43,357 nucleotides of DNA from Candidatus Merdivivens pullistercoris (GTDB lineage Bacteria > Bacteroidota > Bacteroidia > Bacteroidales > UBA932). This document shows, piece by piece, positions 12,499 through 22,327 of this stretch. Position numbers and translations under genes: made by a program. The notes beneath the pieces are model-generated. The model saw nothing but the letters and a program-made list of their open reading frames with translations. It had not been told where the DNA came from and searched no databases. The stretch is taken from NCBI GenBank assembly GCA_017694935.1, contig JADIME010000002.1, positions 1 through 43,357 on the forward strand, read 5' to 3'. The first letter of the stretch is position 1. Each line of letters begins with the position of its first letter.

Positions 12499-12506
12499 CA
12501 AAAATA
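12499..12506 (-). promoter_or_regulatory. -7 box of the V-ATPase operon promoter
   Basis: TATTTTTG on the minus strand matches TAnnTTTG and lies 32 bases upstream of the subunit E start. The -33 box is weak. It is divergent from, and close to, the purE promoter. Confidence 0.55.
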
Positions 12507-12538
12507 AACATTTTTCGTGAAAAATCAAGAAATCTTAT

Positions 12539-12546
12539 TACTTTTG
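12539..12546 (+). promoter_or_regulatory. -7 box of the purine operon promoter
   Basis: TACTTTTG fits TAnnTTTG exactly and lies 36 bases before the purE start. The 5' leader is short (about 30 nt), so there is no room for a riboswitch. Confidence 0.6.
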
Positions 12547-12582
12547 CGTGCGCTAAAAAGCGTGCCTTTTAAAAATAAAAAT

Positions 12583-13050
12583 ATGAAAGTCGGTATCATC
12601 ATGGGATCGACAAGCGACTACGATGTAATGTCGGCCGCTGTCGATATTCTCCAACAGTTTGGAGTAGAGTTTGAAAAATCTGTCATAAGCGCGCACCGCG
12701 CACCTCAGAAAACTTACGAATATGCCGCTACCGCGGCTCAAAGGGGATTGAAGGTCCTCATAGCCGGAGCCGGCGGAGCCGCCCATCTTCCGGGCGTGAT
12801 AGCGGCCATGACCACTCTTCCGGTCATAGGCGTTCCGGTAAAAAGCAAGGCTCTGAACGGCCTTGACTCCCTGTTGTCGATGGTGCAGATGCCTTCCGGG
12901 ATACCTGTCGCGACGATGGCGATAGACGGAGCCAAGAATGCCGCCCTTTTTGCAGTTTCGATACTTGCCCTGTCCGATCCTGAACTGGCGAAGAAGTTGG
13001 AGGAATTCAGGAAAAAACAGACCGAGCAGGTGTTGCAGGCAAGGATCTGA
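12583..13050 (+). CDS. purE: N5-carboxyaminoimidazole ribonucleotide mutase PurE
   Basis: A 155-residue enzyme that moves the carboxyl group of N5-CAIR to give CAIR in purine synthesis. It shows GSTSDYDVM near the N-terminus, SAHRAP with the catalytic histidine, [10 protein letters not shown] and PVIGVPV. The start ATG at 12583 gives the usual [12 protein letters not shown] beginning; upstream in-frame codons run into the promoter and were rejected. It looks like a class I PurE, which normally needs PurK, yet no purK is in the window. First gene of the pur operon. Confidence 0.95.
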   Translation: MKVGIIMGSTSDYDVMSAAVDILQQFGVEFEKSVISAHRAPQKTYEYAATAAQRGLKVLIAGAGGAAHLPGVIAAMTTLPVIGVPVKSKALNGLDSLLSMVQMPSGIPVATMAIDGAKNAALFAVSILALSDPELAKKLEEFRKKQTEQVLQARI

Positions 13051-13097
13051 GACAGCCGTCCGGGCTTGTCCGGAGGCCGCCCGTGGCGCGGATACGG

Positions 13098-13105
13098 TAT
13101 TTTTG
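13098..13105 (+). promoter_or_regulatory. Possible secondary promoter before purL
   Basis: TATTTTTG matches the -7 consensus in the 107-bp purE-purL gap, 53 bases before the purL start. No well-spaced -33 box is present, so confidence is low. Confidence 0.3.
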
Positions 13106-13157
13106 GAAAATCGGAACAGTTTCTTAAAATCGGAGATTAGGTAAAAATTAAGATTAT

Positions 13158-16100
13158 ATGTCGAATTACAGGGTTTTTGTAGAAAAGTATCCACGGTTCA
13201 GGGTAGAGGCCGACAGCCTTAAAAATGAATTGAACCGTAATCTGTCGCTTTCCATACGCGAATTGAGGCTTGTCAATGTGTATGACCTGTTCGGATTTTC
13301 GCGGGATTTGCTGGAAAAATGCCGTTATCGCGTGTTCGGGGAAGTGGTTACGGATATGGTGACGGACGATTGCGAAATAGGAGGGAAGCCGTTCCTTGCT
13401 GTGGAATACCTGCCGGGGCAGTTCGACCAGAGGGCAGCGTCCGCCATAGATTGCGTACATCTGATAGACCCTGCGGCAGAAATCAATATAAAGTCGTCGA
13501 GGCTTCTGATTTTCGATGAAGGAGTGTCAGGGGAAGACCTCGGCAAGATAGAGCGTTATTACGTAAACAGCGTGGAGTCGCGGGTAAAGGATCTGTCCGT
13601 GCTGAGCGACATGGAGCAGGCGGAGGTGCGCCCCGTCCCGGTACTCGAAGGACTAAGGGACTTGAAGGACGGGGAACTTCACGATTATTGCGAAAAGATG
13701 CGCCTTTCGATGAACGCGGCCGATCTGAAAGAGGTAGTGAAGTATTTCAATGCCGAGGGCCGCGATCCCAACGAAACGGAACTCCGCATATTGGATACAT
13801 ACTGGAGCGACCATTGCCGCCATACCACTTTTACGTCGGTAATCGAGCACATCAAAATAGACGACTCGTTCATGGCTGCCGGAATGCAGGAATCATATAA
13901 TGAATATCTGAGGATGCGCAAGGAACTCGGCCGGGAGGGCAAGGACATCTGCCTTATGGACATGGCGACCATCGGTGCGAGGTATCTGCGGAAAAAAGGC
14001 CTGCTCGACGACCTTGAAGTCAGCGAGGAAAACAATGCATGCAGCATATATGTGGATGTGGACGTGGACGGCGAGACCCAGAAATGGCTTCTCCAGTTCA
14101 AGAACGAAACGCATAACCACCCTACGGAGATAGAGCCTTTCGGAGGGGCTTCGACCTGTCTGGGAGGCGCAATCAGGGATCCTCTTTCGGGCAGGAGCTA
14201 TGTCTATCAGGCAATGCGCGTTACCGGTGCCGGCAATATCTATGCGGGCGTGGACGGGACTCTGGAAGGAAAACTCCCGCAAAGAGTCATTTCGACAAAG
14301 GCTGCCGCCGGCTATTCGAGCTACGGCAACCAGATAGGATTGGCGACAACTTACGTAAGGGAGATATACCATGACGGCTATGTTGCCAAAAGGCTTGAAG
14401 TCGGTGCCGTAGTCGGTGCCGTGAAGGCATCGGCCGTGCGCAGGGAATCCCCGAAGGCGGGAGATGTGATCCTGATGCTCGGAGGAAGGACGGGACGCGA
14501 CGGTATAGGAGGCGCTACCGGTTCTTCAAAAGAGCACAATGCAAAATCGCTGTACGAGTGCTCTTCCGAGGTACAGAAGGGAAACGCCCCTGAAGAAAGG
14601 AAACTGCAAAGGCTTTTCAGAAGGCCCGAGGTTACGCGCCTCATCAAGAAATCCAATGATTTCGGAGCGGGCGGCGTGAGTGTCGCGATAGGCGAGCTTG
14701 CCGGAGGCCTCAAGATATATCTCGACCGTGTCCCTGTAAAATACAGCGGCCTGAACGCCACGGAACTTGCCATATCCGAGTCTCAGGAGAGGATGGCCGT
14801 GGTTATCGGAGCAGGGGACAGGGACGAATTTGAAAGATACTGCCACGAGGAAAATATCGAAGTCACCCATGTCGCCGATGTGACGGACAGCGGGCGCTTG
14901 CAGATGTTTTACAAGGACAGGACTGTCGTGGACATGGCCCGCAGCTTCATAGACAGCGCTGGAGCCAAGCATTTCGCGGATGTGGAAGTGTCCGCCGTCG
15001 AGGACAGGGATCCGTTTGAAAGAAAACAGGACGGGGCTTCGCTGCACGACAGGCTGATGTCAAACCTTTCCGACAGGAACGTGCTGTCCCAGAAGGGGCT
15101 TATAGAGATGTTCGACTCCACAATAGGGGCAACCACGGTGCTGATGCCTTTCGGGGGACGATCCCAGGAATCCGAGGCGCAGGTGTCCGTGCAGAGGCTC
15201 CCGGTACTTGACGGAGAAACCAATACCGCTTCTGTAATGTCGGCAGGCTACAATCCGTATATAGCGGAATGGAGCCCGTATCACGGGGCGGCATACGCGG
15301 TTGTCGAATCAGTGGCCAAGATAGTCGCGAGCGGCGCGGATTATTCGAAGATAAGATTTTCATTCCAGGAATATTTTGAACGGATGTCGTCCCCTAAATC
15401 CTGGGGCAAGCCTTTCGCCGCCCTTCTCGGCGCATTGAAGATGCAGGAGGGCTTCGGGCTTCCTTCCATAGGCGGCAAGGATTCAATGAGCGGCACATTC
15501 AGGGACATGAACGTTCCTCCGATGCTCATGTCGTTCGCCATAACGACCGTTGATGCCCGCAAGGTCATTTCCCCGGAATTCAAGAAGCCTTCAAGCAGGA
15601 TAGCCCTCGTGCGGCACAGGCCGGGCAGGGACAGGATGCCGGACATAGAGGCCTTGAAGTCCGTTTTCAGGATGATGCAGTCGGAAATAGCTTCGGGAAA
15701 TATCATTTCGGCTTACGCGGTAGGTTTCGGCGGTGTGGCCGAGGCCATATGCAAGATGTCTTTCGGCAACTCGGTCGGGGCGGAGGTCTCGCTCGGGGAA
15801 AGGAACATGTTCGATTATTCATACGGCTCTTTCGTGGTTGAGTGCTGCAGGCTGCCTGAGCACCCGGCTGTCGAGGAGATAGGACGGACACTTCCCGAGC
15901 CTGTCCTGAGGTTCACGGACAGTGTTTCCGGAGAAACGGCTGAAATTCCGGTCGCGGATGCCCTTGAGGCCAATAAAGCAAAATTCGAAACGGTTTATCC
16001 GGATTGCGGTGTGGACAGCAGCGGCGATTTCAGGCCGTATGAAGGTGACAGGGAAGCCGCAAGGTATCAGGGTGAAGCCAAAGAGCATCCGGTGGTCTAC

Positions 16101-16856
16101 CTTCCTGTTTTCCCGGGGACAAACTGCGATTATGACAGCATGAGGGCTTTCAGCAGGGCCGGAGCAGAGGTCAGGATGGATATTTTCCTTAATCTTACGG
16201 GACAGGATGTTCTGGATTCGATAGACAGGATGTGCCGTTATATAGACAGTTCGGACATAATCATGTTGAGCGGCGGATTTTCATCCGGTGACGAGCCTGA
16301 CGGAAGCGGTAAGTTCATAGCCAACGTTCTTAACAATGCTTCCGTGACGGCGGCTGTACACAGGCTTTTGGACCGCGGCGGGCTGATACTCGGAATCTGC
16401 AACGGTTTCCAGGCGCTTGTGAAATCGGGACTGTTGCCTTACGGCCGTCTCGGAATGCTGGACGAAAGCAGCCCTACGCTTTTCCGCAATGATGTGAACA
16501 GGCATATATCGAGACTTGTCACTACGCGGGTGGCGTCGGTCGCATCCCCGTGGCTGTCGGGTTTCAAGGTAGGCGACAGGCATGTCGTTCCGGTGAGCCA
16601 CGGCGAAGGAAAATTCGTAGTATCTTCCGAAATGGCCGAAGAACTGTTCTCGGCAGGGCAGGTGGCTTTCCAATATGAGGACAACCCCAACGGTTCTACC
16701 GCGTCTATCGAGGGTATCATTTCCAAAGACGGCAAGATACTCGGGAAGATGGGTCACAGCGAGAGGTGCGTGAACGGACTTTACCGGAATTATCCGGGTT
16801 TCATCCCTTCGGAAGACCTGTTTGCAAACGCAGTCGCATATTTTCGTAAAAAATAA
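13158..16856 (+). CDS. purL: Phosphoribosylformylglycinamidine synthase PurL (single-chain form)
   Basis: A 1232-residue single-chain enzyme that converts FGAR to FGAM with ATP and glutamine. The synthetase part carries DTYWSDHCRHTTF near 215 and NETHNHPTEIEPFGGASTC near 315. The C-terminal part (from about 985) is a class I glutaminase of the PurQ type with nucleophile Cys1081 in GICNGFQAL and the partner region VSHGEGKF. Length matches the large proteobacterial and eukaryotic PurL. It follows purE by 107 bp and precedes the purC-purF gene by 15 bp. Confidence 0.97.
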   Translation: MSNYRVFVEKYPRFRVEADSLKNELNRNLSLSIRELRLVNVYDLFGFSRDLLEKCRYRVFGEVVTDMVTDDCEIGGKPFLAVEYLPGQFDQRAASAIDCVHLIDPAAEINIKSSRLLIFDEGVSGEDLGKIERYYVNSVESRVKDLSVLSDMEQAEVRPVPVLEGLRDLKDGELHDYCEKMRLSMNAADLKEVVKYFNAEGRDPNETELRILDTYWSDHCRHTTFTSVIEHIKIDDSFMAAGMQESYNEYLRMRKELGREGKDICLMDMATIGARYLRKKGLLDDLEVSEENNACSIYVDVDVDGETQKWLLQFKNETHNHPTEIEPFGGASTCLGGAIRDPLSGRSYVYQAMRVTGAGNIYAGVDGTLEGKLPQRVISTKAAAGYSSYGNQIGLATTYVREIYHDGYVAKRLEVGAVVGAVKASAVRRESPKAGDVILMLGGRTGRDGIGGATGSSKEHNAKSLYECSSEVQKGNAPEERKLQRLFRRPEVTRLIKKSNDFGAGGVSVAIGELAGGLKIYLDRVPVKYSGLNATELAISESQERMAVVIGAGDRDEFERYCHEENIEVTHVADVTDSGRLQMFYKDRTVVDMARSFIDSAGAKHFADVEVSAVEDRDPFERKQDGASLHDRLMSNLSDRNVLSQKGLIEMFDSTIGATTVLMPFGGRSQESEAQVSVQRLPVLDGETNTASVMSAGYNPYIAEWSPYHGAAYAVVESVAKIVASGADYSKIRFSFQEYFERMSSPKSWGKPFAALLGALKMQEGFGLPSIGGKDSMSGTFRDMNVPPMLMSFAITTVDARKVISPEFKKPSSRIALVRHRPGRDRMPDIEALKSVFRMMQSEIASGNIISAYAVGFGGVAEAICKMSFGNSVGAEVSLGERNMFDYSYGSFVVECCRLPEHPAVEEIGRTLPEPVLRFTDSVSGETAEIPVADALEANKAKFETVYPDCGVDSSGDFRPYEGDREAARYQGEAKEHPVVYLPVFPGTNCDYDSMRAFSRAGAEVRMDIFLNLTGQDVLDSIDRMCRYIDSSDIIMLSGGFSSGDEPDGSGKFIANVLNNASVTAAVHRLLDRGGLILGICNGFQALVKSGLLPYGRLGMLDESSPTLFRNDVNRHISRLVTTRVASVASPWLSGFKVGDRHVVPVSHGEGKFVVSSEMAEELFSAGQVAFQYEDNPNGSTASIEGIISKDGKILGKMGHSERCVNGLYRNYPGFIPSEDLFANAVAYFRKK

Positions 16857-16871
16857 ATAGGAGAATTCCTG

Positions 16872-18995
16872 ATGGAGCAGAGAGAATTATTGGTCGAAGG
16901 ACAATCCAAGCAGATATTCCAGAGCGGCGATGCCGACAAGATAATCGTGCATTACAAGGATACCGCCACGGCCTACAATGAGATAAAGATAGCCAACATT
17001 GCCAACAAGGGCATAATAAACAATCAGATTTCGGCGATAATATACAGGCAGCTGGAACAGGCGGGCATAAAGACCCATTTCATAAAGGCGCTTAACAAAC
17101 GCGACCAGCTTTGCCTGAAAGTGGACATAATCCCGGTTGAAGTCATAGTGCGGAATGTCATAGCCGGTTCCATGTCCAAAAGGCTCGGCATCCCGGAAGG
17201 GACGAAACCGTCGAATGTGATATATGACCTGTGCTATAAGAACAAGCAGCTCGGGGACCCGCTGATCAATGACCATCAGGCGGTCGCTCTCGGACTTGTC
17301 ACATATCCGGAGCTGGAATACATGCACGGGCAGACAAAACGTATAAACGAAGTGCTGGAAGAACTTTTTGCCAGGATACGTATCACTTTGGTGGATTTCA
17401 AGATAGAGTTCGGCAGGATGCCTGACGGGACTATAATCCTCGCTGACGAGATTTCCCCTGATTCATGCCGTTTGTGGGATATGGATACGGGCAAAAGACT
17501 CGACAAGGACCGTTTCCGCCGGGATATGGGCAAGGTCATAGAAGGTTACAGCGAGATTCTGGAAAGACTGAAGGGCGAATATGCCCCGGAGCCATGCGGC
17601 GCGGGTTTTCCCGACGGTGAGGAAATCCACGAAGAATGCGGGGTATTCGGCGTGTACAATATAAAGGATGCCGCCCAGTTCGTCTACTACGGCCTGCATT
17701 CCCTCCAGCACAGGGGGCAGGAAGCCTGCGGGATAGTCACCGCGGACGGGGACAGGCTGCTGTGCAAGAAGGACGAAGGGTTAGTCATAGAAGTCTTCAA
17801 TCAGGACAATCTCGCGAAACTCCATGGCGACAAGGCCATAGGCCATGTGCGTTATTCCACGGCCGGAGGAGGGGGATATGACAATGTGCAGCCTTTTGTC
17901 TTCCATCACCATACAGGAAATTTCGCCGTCGCCCACAATGGCAATATCGTAAATTCTACCCTGTTGAGGAGATATCTGGAAAAACAGGGAAGCCTTTTCC
18001 ATTCGACTTCCGACAGCGAGATCATAGCCCATCTTATAAAGAAAGAAAGCAGTTCCGAGGCAAGGATAGATGCGATAATGGATGCCCTCAATATGATAGA
18101 AGGCGGTTTTGCCTTTGTAATCCTTACCCCTAACAGGCTCTATGCTTGCCGTGACAAATACGGCCTCAGGCCGTTGTCCATAGCAAGGCTCGGGGACGGT
18201 TATGCGGTCAGCAGCGAAACCTGCGCTTTCGACATAATAGGCGCCGAGTATATCAGGGACGTAGAGCCGGGAGAGATTGTGTGCATTGATGACAAAGGCA
18301 TAAGGTCCAATCATTTCTCCAACTTCAAGAGACATAAGATGTGCGCTATGGAATATATCTATTTCGCACGTCCGGACAGCACTATCGAAGGATGCAACGT
18401 CCATGCTTTCAGAAAGGAATCCGGCCGGATACTTTACAGGGAAGCCCCGGTGGAGGCGGATATCGTGGTGGGAGTGCCTGATTCGAGCCTGAGCGCGGCC
18501 ATAGGCTACAGCGAGGCCAGCGGCATACCGTATGAGATGGGACTGATTAAAAACAGGTATATAGGAAGGACGTTCATCCAGCCGTCCCAGGAACTCAGGG
18601 AAAACGGGGTGCGGCTCAAACTGTCGTCCCTGAAGGATATTGTCCGTGGAAAACGGGTAGTCCTTATCGACGATTCGATAGTAAGGGGTACTACTTCCAG
18701 GCGGATTGTCCGCATGTTGAAGGATTCGGGTGCGGTAGAGGTGCATGTGAGGATCGCGAGCCCTCTGTATGCATATCCTTGTTTCTACGGAGTAGATACA
18801 AGCACGAGAAAGGAACTGATAGGTTCCAGCCATACTGTAGAGGAAATAAGGGACATCATAGGTGCGGATTCTCTTGCCTACCTGTCTACCGAAGGGCTTT
18901 TGGCGGCAGGGCGCCGCAGCGACCTTTGCATGGCATGTTTCGACGGGAATTATCCTACGGAGCTGTATGACAATGCGGCGCAGCTGGAATTGTAA
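16872..18995 (+). CDS. PurC-PurF fusion: SAICAR synthase / amidophosphoribosyltransferase
   Basis: A 707-residue two-enzyme chain. Residues 1 to about 235 are a complete PurC (LLVEGQSKQIF, VEVIVRNVIAGSM, PDSCRLWD), which joins aspartate to CAIR. Residues 256-707 are a complete Bacillus-type PurF, the first and committing step from PRPP. It has Cys256 in HEECGVFGVYN, HSLQHRGQEACGIV, PRPP-binding VVLIDDSIVRGTTSRR near 595, and Cys residues in MCAMEYIY, PCFYG and CMAC that recall the Fe-S ligands. PurF is an N-terminal-nucleophile enzyme, so Cys must become residue 1. Here it lies after a linker of about 20 residues with no ATG, GTG or TTG codon. Cleavage before Cys256 is therefore expected, replacing the normal short propeptide. 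I do not know this fusion as a common arrangement. Confidence 0.95.
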   Translation: MEQRELLVEGQSKQIFQSGDADKIIVHYKDTATAYNEIKIANIANKGIINNQISAIIYRQLEQAGIKTHFIKALNKRDQLCLKVDIIPVEVIVRNVIAGSMSKRLGIPEGTKPSNVIYDLCYKNKQLGDPLINDHQAVALGLVTYPELEYMHGQTKRINEVLEELFARIRITLVDFKIEFGRMPDGTIILADEISPDSCRLWDMDTGKRLDKDRFRRDMGKVIEGYSEILERLKGEYAPEPCGAGFPDGEEIHEECGVFGVYNIKDAAQFVYYGLHSLQHRGQEACGIVTADGDRLLCKKDEGLVIEVFNQDNLAKLHGDKAIGHVRYSTAGGGGYDNVQPFVFHHHTGNFAVAHNGNIVNSTLLRRYLEKQGSLFHSTSDSEIIAHLIKKESSSEARIDAIMDALNMIEGGFAFVILTPNRLYACRDKYGLRPLSIARLGDGYAVSSETCAFDIIGAEYIRDVEPGEIVCIDDKGIRSNHFSNFKRHKMCAMEYIYFARPDSTIEGCNVHAFRKESGRILYREAPVEADIVVGVPDSSLSAAIGYSEASGIPYEMGLIKNRYIGRTFIQPSQELRENGVRLKLSSLKDIVRGKRVVLIDDSIVRGTTSRRIVRMLKDSGAVEVHVRIASPLYAYPCFYGVDTSTRKELIGSSHTVEEIRDIIGADSLAYLSTEGLLAAGRRSDLCMACFDGNYPTELYDNAAQLEL

Positions 18996-19027
18996 TGCGA
19001 ATTTTAACATAATTAACCGATAGTGTT

Positions 19028-20098
19028 ATGGCTGAAATATACGAAAAAGCGGGTGTGAACCTTGAGGCCGGATACGAAGTGGTACGCCGTATCAAAAGCC
19101 ATGTGAAAAGTACCGCAAGGCCCGGGATGATGGGCGGGATAGGCTCTTTCGGGGGCATGTTCGACATATCGTCCTTAGGATACAGGGAACCGGTATTGGT
19201 CAGCGGTACCGACGGCGTAGGCACGAAGCTGAAACTTGCTTTCGAGATGGACAGGCACGATACCATAGGGATAGATGCCGTGGCGATGTGCGTGAATGAC
19301 GTGCTTGCACAAGGCGCGGAACCCCTCTTTTTCCTGGATTATGTGGCAATAGGGCACAATGTCCCGGAAAAGGTGGAAGCGATAGTGGCCGGAGTGGCCG
19401 AAGGCTGCCGTCAGGCAGGGTGCGCCCTCATAGGAGGCGAGACGGCCGAGATGCCGGGCATGTACGGGAACGGCGAATATGACATAGCCGGTTTTACCTG
19501 CGGAGCCGTGGAAAAATCACGTCTTATCGACGGCAGCAAGGTCTCGACAGGAGACATCCTTGTGGGAGTGGCTTCCACCGGTGTGCATTCCAATGGATTC
19601 AGCCTTGTCAGGAAGATTCTGGCAGACAATTCCATACGCCTTGACGCACCGTTCATGGACAGCGGAAAGACTGTCGGCGAAGTATTGCTGACCCCTACGA
19701 AGATATATGTCAGGCCGGTATTGGATGTGCTTTCAAAAGTGGACGTGCATGGCATAAGCCATATTACCGGAGGCGGTTTCGATGAAAACATCCCCCGTAT
19801 CCTGAAACCGGGACAGGCTGTCGAGATAAAGGAGGGCAGTTGGGAAATCCTGCCGGTATTCAAGGCTTTGGAGACCTGGGGCAAGATACCTCACAGGGAA
19901 ATGTTCAACGTCTTCAATATGGGCATAGGCCTTGTGATGGCACTTGACGGCAAAGATGCGGCAAAGGCCGTTGAAATACTTGCTTCCCATTCTCTCAAGG
20001 CGACGGTAATAGGCAAGGTCGTGGAACGCGCCCATGCGCCGGCAAACGGCAGCGAGGTGACCGACGGTGCAAGCGGGGTATTCATCGACATGCTGTAA
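19028..20098 (+). CDS. purM: Phosphoribosylaminoimidazole synthetase PurM
   Basis: A 356-residue AIR synthetase that closes the imidazole ring (FGAM to AIR, ATP-dependent). It shows the N-terminal [15 protein letters not shown], the glycine-rich [43 protein letters not shown] and the [12 protein letters not shown] loop. Length is usual for the family. It lies 32 bases after purC-purF and 11 bases before purN. Confidence 0.97.
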   Translation: MAEIYEKAGVNLEAGYEVVRRIKSHVKSTARPGMMGGIGSFGGMFDISSLGYREPVLVSGTDGVGTKLKLAFEMDRHDTIGIDAVAMCVNDVLAQGAEPLFFLDYVAIGHNVPEKVEAIVAGVAEGCRQAGCALIGGETAEMPGMYGNGEYDIAGFTCGAVEKSRLIDGSKVSTGDILVGVASTGVHSNGFSLVRKILADNSIRLDAPFMDSGKTVGEVLLTPTKIYVRPVLDVLSKVDVHGISHITGGGFDENIPRILKPGQAVEIKEGSWEILPVFKALETWGKIPHREMFNVFNMGIGLVMALDGKDAAKAVEILASHSLKATVIGKVVERAHAPANGSEVTDGASGVFIDML

Positions 20099-20109
20099 AC
20101 CTTGCGGCC

Positions 20110-20679
20110 ATGAAGCACAGGATAGCTGTTTTCGCGAGCAGAAGCGGTACGAATTTCGAGGCCATAGCGCAGGCGTGCGCGGACGGCAGGTTAAATGCCA
20201 CGGTAGAACTGCTGGTATGCGACAATCCGTCGGCGGCGGTGATAGGAAGGGCGGAACGTTTCGGGATAAGGACATTCGTTTTTCTGCCCAAGTCCTATCC
20301 TTCCAAAGCAGCTTTCGAGCATGAGATAGCGGGTATGCTTGAATCGCTCGGGGTGGAAATGGTCGCCCTTGCCGGTTATATGAGGATTGTCGGAGAAACC
20401 CTTATGTCGGCATACGGGGGACGCATACTGAATATACACCCGGCCCTGCTTCCCGCTTTCAAGGGAGCCCGTGCGATAAAGGACTCTTTTGAGTTCGGAG
20501 TGAAGGTTTTCGGGGTGACCGTACACTATATAGACGAGACCATCGACGGAGGGACCATAGTAGCGCAGCGCGCTTTCGAATATTATGGCGACGACATCGG
20601 TGAAGTCGAAAGCAAGATACATGAAATCGAACATGTCCTGTATGTCGAGGCATTGGGGCATGAACTGGAAAAACTTTGA
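20110..20679 (+). CDS. purN: Phosphoribosylglycinamide formyltransferase PurN
   Basis: A 189-residue folate-dependent GAR transformylase. The substrate loop FASRSGTNFEAI is at residues 8-19. The catalytic Asn and His are in RILNIHPALLPAFKG, and the catalytic Asp is in VHYIDETIDGG. It uses 10-formyl-THF, which the nearby folD product supplies. A 106-bp gap separates it from purH. Confidence 0.96.
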   Translation: MKHRIAVFASRSGTNFEAIAQACADGRLNATVELLVCDNPSAAVIGRAERFGIRTFVFLPKSYPSKAAFEHEIAGMLESLGVEMVALAGYMRIVGETLMSAYGGRILNIHPALLPAFKGARAIKDSFEFGVKVFGVTVHYIDETIDGGTIVAQRAFEYYGDDIGEVESKIHEIEHVLYVEALGHELEKL

Positions 20680-20785
20680 CGGGCACTGGAATGCCGTCGG
20701 TGAAGTTTTCACAAGCATTGGAAGACAGATAGTTTTTTTTAATTAAAATACAATTCGTCATACAGACGTCAATAAAATTGGGATT

Positions 20786-22321
20786 ATGGCAAGAAGAGCC
20801 TTGATCAGCGTAAGCGACAAAAGCGGCGTAGTGGAATTCGCCGCTTCATTGATAAAAGCCGGTTGGGAAGTGATAGCTACCGGAGGGACAATGAAATTGC
20901 TCCGCGACAGCGGACTGGAAATCATAAATATCAGCGATGTGACCGGTTTTCCGGAGATATGCGAGGGACGGGTCAAGACCCTGCATCCGAACATTCACGG
21001 AGGAATCCTTGCCCGCAGGGATGTACGAAGTCATGTAAAGGAGCTGAAGATTAATGCGATAGACTATATAGACCTCGTATGCGTGAATCTGTATCCTTTC
21101 CGTGAGACCATCGCCAAGGAAGGGGTCATAATGGATGATGCGATAGAAAACATAGACATAGGCGGCCCGTCCATGCTGAGGAGCGCGGCGAAAAACTGGA
21201 AATTCGTGACCGTCGTGTGCGATTCGGCCGATTATCCTTCGGTCCTCGATGAAATAGAACGTCTTGGGGACACGACGGAAGAAACACGTCTGAAACTGTC
21301 GGCGAAGGCATATACGCATACTGCCGAATACGATGCGTGCATAGCGGCATACATGAGGGCGCAGGCCGGTCTTAATGAAAAACTCTTCCTCGAATATGAC
21401 CTTAAACAGGAACTCCGTTACGGGGAAAACCCTCACCAGAAGGCGAAATTCTATGTTTCTTCCGAAAAATGCCCTTATTCTTTGGCCACGGCGGAACAGC
21501 TTAATGGCAAGGAATTGTCCTACAACAATATACAGGACGCAAACGCGGCTTTGCAGATAGTGCGCGAGTTCAGCGGGCCTTTCTGTGTCGGAGTAAAGCA
21601 CATGAATCCATGCGGTGCGGCCGTCGGTACGGACGCGCTTGATGCGTGGAGGAAATGCTATGCGGCCGACAATGTGAGCATATTCGGCGGCATCGTGGCA
21701 TTGAACAGGGAAGTGGACGAGGCGCTCGCGGCGGAACTCAAACCTGTTTTCCTTGAAATCATAATGGCTCCTTCATTTACCGAAGAGGCGTTGGAAATAC
21801 TTCGTGCAAAGAAGAACGTGCGTCTGCTCAAGGTAGACATGTCTTCCCCGGACAGGCCGGTGATGCAATATGTTTCCGTACGCGGCGGCCTTCTCGCCCA
21901 GGATGCGGACACAAGGACGGACAAGGTCGTGAAGTCCATGACTGTTACGGATAAACAGCCTTCCGACGAGATGATGTCCGATCTCGATTTTGCATGGAAG
22001 ATAGTCAAACATGTGAAGTCCAATGCGATAGTTGTTGTAAAGGACGGTGTCACGGTAGGTGTCGGGGCGGGTCAGATGAACCGCATAGGCTCGGCGGAAA
22101 TAGCCCTGAAGGAAGCTGCCGCGAAAGGTCTTACTGAAGGCCTCGTGATGGCATCGGACGGTTTCTTCCCGTTTGACGATTGTGTCGAGCTTGCGGCGAA
22201 GAGCGGCGTGACGGCAATAGTCCAGCCGGGCGGCAGTGTCAGGGACAATGATTCCATAGCCAAGGCGAACGAGGCCGGAATCCCGATGCTGTTTACCGGA
22301 ACAAGGCATTTCAAACACTGA
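20786..22321 (+). CDS. purH: Bifunctional AICAR transformylase / IMP cyclohydrolase PurH
   Basis: A 511-residue enzyme for the last two steps to IMP. The N-terminal MGS-like cyclohydrolase domain (about 1-195) shows ISVSDKSGVVEFA and GRVKTLHPNIHGGIL. The C-terminal transformylase domain has LRYGENPHQKA and the Lys-His pair in CVGVKHMNPCGAA. It uses 10-formyl-THF. It ends 6 bases before purD. The 106-bp gap before it has a T-rich stretch but no clear promoter box. Confidence 0.97.
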   Translation: MARRALISVSDKSGVVEFAASLIKAGWEVIATGGTMKLLRDSGLEIINISDVTGFPEICEGRVKTLHPNIHGGILARRDVRSHVKELKINAIDYIDLVCVNLYPFRETIAKEGVIMDDAIENIDIGGPSMLRSAAKNWKFVTVVCDSADYPSVLDEIERLGDTTEETRLKLSAKAYTHTAEYDACIAAYMRAQAGLNEKLFLEYDLKQELRYGENPHQKAKFYVSSEKCPYSLATAEQLNGKELSYNNIQDANAALQIVREFSGPFCVGVKHMNPCGAAVGTDALDAWRKCYAADNVSIFGGIVALNREVDEALAAELKPVFLEIIMAPSFTEEALEILRAKKNVRLLKVDMSSPDRPVMQYVSVRGGLLAQDADTRTDKVVKSMTVTDKQPSDEMMSDLDFAWKIVKHVKSNAIVVVKDGVTVGVGAGQMNRIGSAEIALKEAAAKGLTEGLVMASDGFFPFDDCVELAAKSGVTAIVQPGGSVRDNDSIAKANEAGIPMLFTGTRHFKH

Positions 22322-22327
22322 TACGAT

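Noticed and set aside
12468..12582. Purine riboswitch or PurR-type operator upstream of purE
   Set aside because: The leader is only about 30 nt, and no purine-aptamer core or PUR-box palindrome was found.
17575..17640. PurC-PurF as a frameshift or missed-stop artefact
   Set aside because: The frame is continuous, the linker is ordinary coding sequence and both enzymes are complete. A single-base error could not join them without leaving a garbled segment, and none is seen.
17781..19010. A 409-codon open frame on the minus strand opposite purF
   Set aside because: No recognisable motif, and the plus strand carries conserved PurF motifs throughout. It is a mirror frame.
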